DNA from: Streptomyces sp. KMM 9044
GTDB lineage: Bacteria > Actinomycetota > Actinomycetes > Streptomycetales > Streptomycetaceae
Length of the DNA stretch: 64,000 bases
Assembly: GCF_024701375.2 (NCBI RefSeq)
Contig: NZ_CP113910.1
Location: 62,001 to 126,000 of the forward strand
Reading direction: 5' to 3'
Within the stretch, counting starts at the first letter, position 1; every line of letters starts with the position of its first letter. Of the stretch, positions 63,254-64,000 are shown piece by piece. Both the position numbers and the translations under genes were made by a program. The notes under the pieces were generated by a model. It worked only from the letters and a program-made list of their open reading frames with translations. It was not told where the DNA came from and made no database searches.

Positions 63254-63520
63254 ATGGGCGTCATCGCATGGCTGGTCCTGGGGCTGCTCGCAGGGGCAAT
63301 AGCCAAGGCCGTCCTGCCCGGACGCGATCCGGGCGGGCTCATCGGGACGACGGTCATCGGCGTCGCTGGGGCCTTCCTGGGCGGCTGGCTGTCGTCGCGG
63401 TTCCTGGACCGGCCTGTACAGCGGGAGTTCTTCGACGCCGCCACCTGGGGCTCGGCCGTCGTGGGCGCGCTCGTCCTGCTCATCGGCTACCGCGTCCTCT
63501 TCGGTAACTCGCGCAGTTGA
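63254..63520 (+). CDS. GlsB/YeaQ/YmgE-family membrane protein
   Basis: An 88-residue protein with Gly-rich membrane helices ([41 protein letters not shown] and a third near the end). This is the transglycosylase-associated/GlsB stress-protein pattern. GGAGGGGGC precedes the ATG at 63254. It is linked to envelope stress in other bacteria. Confidence 0.88.
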   Translation: MGVIAWLVLGLLAGAIAKAVLPGRDPGGLIGTTVIGVAGAFLGGWLSSRFLDRPVQREFFDAATWGSAVVGALVLLIGYRVLFGNSRS

Positions 63521-63600
63521 GTGTCGGCCGGGAACGGCCCATCGATCGCGGACACCGCGAATACTCGATACCACCGAGAACGACCGAGAAGGAGTACCCA

Positions 63601-64000
63601 GTGGGAGTTTCCCTTTCCAAGGGCGGCAACGTCTCTCTCAGCAAGGAGGCCCCGGGCCTGACCGCGGTCGTGATCGGCCTCGGCTGGGACGTCCGCACCA
63701 CCACCGGCACCGACTACGACCTCGACGCCTCCGCGCTGCTGCTCGACACCTCCGGCAGGGTGCCGTCCGACCAGCACTTCGTCTTCTACAACAACCTGAA
63801 GAGCCCGGACGGTTCGGTGGAGCACACCGGGGACAACCTCACCGGTGAGGGCGAGGGCGACGACGAGTCCGTCAAGGTGAGCCTCGCCGGTGTCCCCGCC
63901 GAGGTCGACAAGATCGTGTTCCCGGTCTCGATCCATGACGCGGAGAACCGCGGCCAGAGCTTCGGCCAGGTCCGCAACGCCTTCATCCGAGTCGTCAACC
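63601..64000 (+). CDS. TerD-family protein (cut by right edge)
   Basis: The first 133 residues of a TerD-domain protein (family length about 190). It begins [20 protein letters not shown], with the Ca2+-binding [12 protein letters not shown] and [17 protein letters not shown] motifs. TerD proteins bind calcium and occur in tellurite-resistance and stress clusters. AAGGAG precedes the GTG at 63601. The C-terminal third is outside the window. Confidence 0.93.
   Translation, partial: MGVSLSKGGNVSLSKEAPGLTAVVIGLGWDVRTTTGTDYDLDASALLLDTSGRVPSDQHFVFYNNLKSPDGSVEHTGDNLTGEGEGDDESVKVSLAGVPAEVDKIVFPVSIHDAENRGQSFGQVRNAFIRVVN

Overview
The window comes from a high-GC actinomycete, almost certainly a Streptomyces. 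The codon third positions are strongly G/C, start sites carry AGGAG-type ribosome sites, and the gene families are typical of that genus (SigF-type sigma factor, GAF/PP2C phosphatase, TerD, Spo0M, DUF6328, StrR-type regulator).

Positions 1 to about 38,940 form one type II (aromatic) polyketide biosynthetic cluster whose left end lies outside the window. The core is a minus-strand operon reading from 14,461 down to 3,053: FAD monooxygenase, two-domain antibiotic-biosynthesis monooxygenase, TcmI-type cyclase, KS-alpha, chain-length factor, ACP, C9-type ketoreductase, two-domain aromatase/cyclase, two more FAD monooxygenases and an alpha/beta hydrolase. An MMPL exporter (left edge) and an ECF sigma factor with a SnoaL-like tail sit beside it. 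This core set fits an angucycline/benz[a]anthracene-type polyketide best, although a pentangular skeleton cannot be excluded. Tailoring is heavily oxidative: six FAD monooxygenases, an ABM-type oxygenase, a lone Rieske ferredoxin, two SDR/NmrA reductases and a HemY-like flavin oxidase. No glycosyltransferase, methyltransferase or P450 was seen.

The striking feature is a sulfur block at 17,684-23,420 (sulfonate-type ABC transporter, cysN, cysD, cysC) plus a PAPS-type sulfotransferase at 28,620. The order copies the primary sulfate-assimilation operon but lacks the reductive genes cysH and cysI. The block therefore looks like a dedicated PAPS supply for sulfating the polyketide. A StrR-type regulator (16,421-17,539) lies at its end, and two 29-bp palindromes with exact StrR-site geometry lie at 26,749 and 30,037, which gives a plausible regulatory circuit. 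A secreted TAP-like hydrolase with Asp in place of the nucleophilic Ser (26,792-28,330) could be an epoxide-opening or self-protection enzyme.

From about 38,940 to 52,470 the window is an insertion hot-spot. It holds fragments of IS1634-, IS3-, IS66- and IS256-type elements, a near-complete IS3-type element, a group II intron with its reverse transcriptase, and decayed genes. Among these are a membrane-anchored Mrr-like nuclease, a DUF6328 protein, a SigF-type sigma factor and a GAF/PP2C phosphatase.

From 52,824 to the right edge the content is ordinary chromosomal: small Streptomyces proteins, a chloroperoxidase-type hydrolase, a P-type cation ATPase, an acyltransferase-3 membrane protein, a Spo0M-like protein, a GlsB-like membrane protein and a TerD gene cut by the right edge. 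Two decayed genes are interspersed. The Spo0M-like and GlsB-like genes share an upstream inverted repeat.
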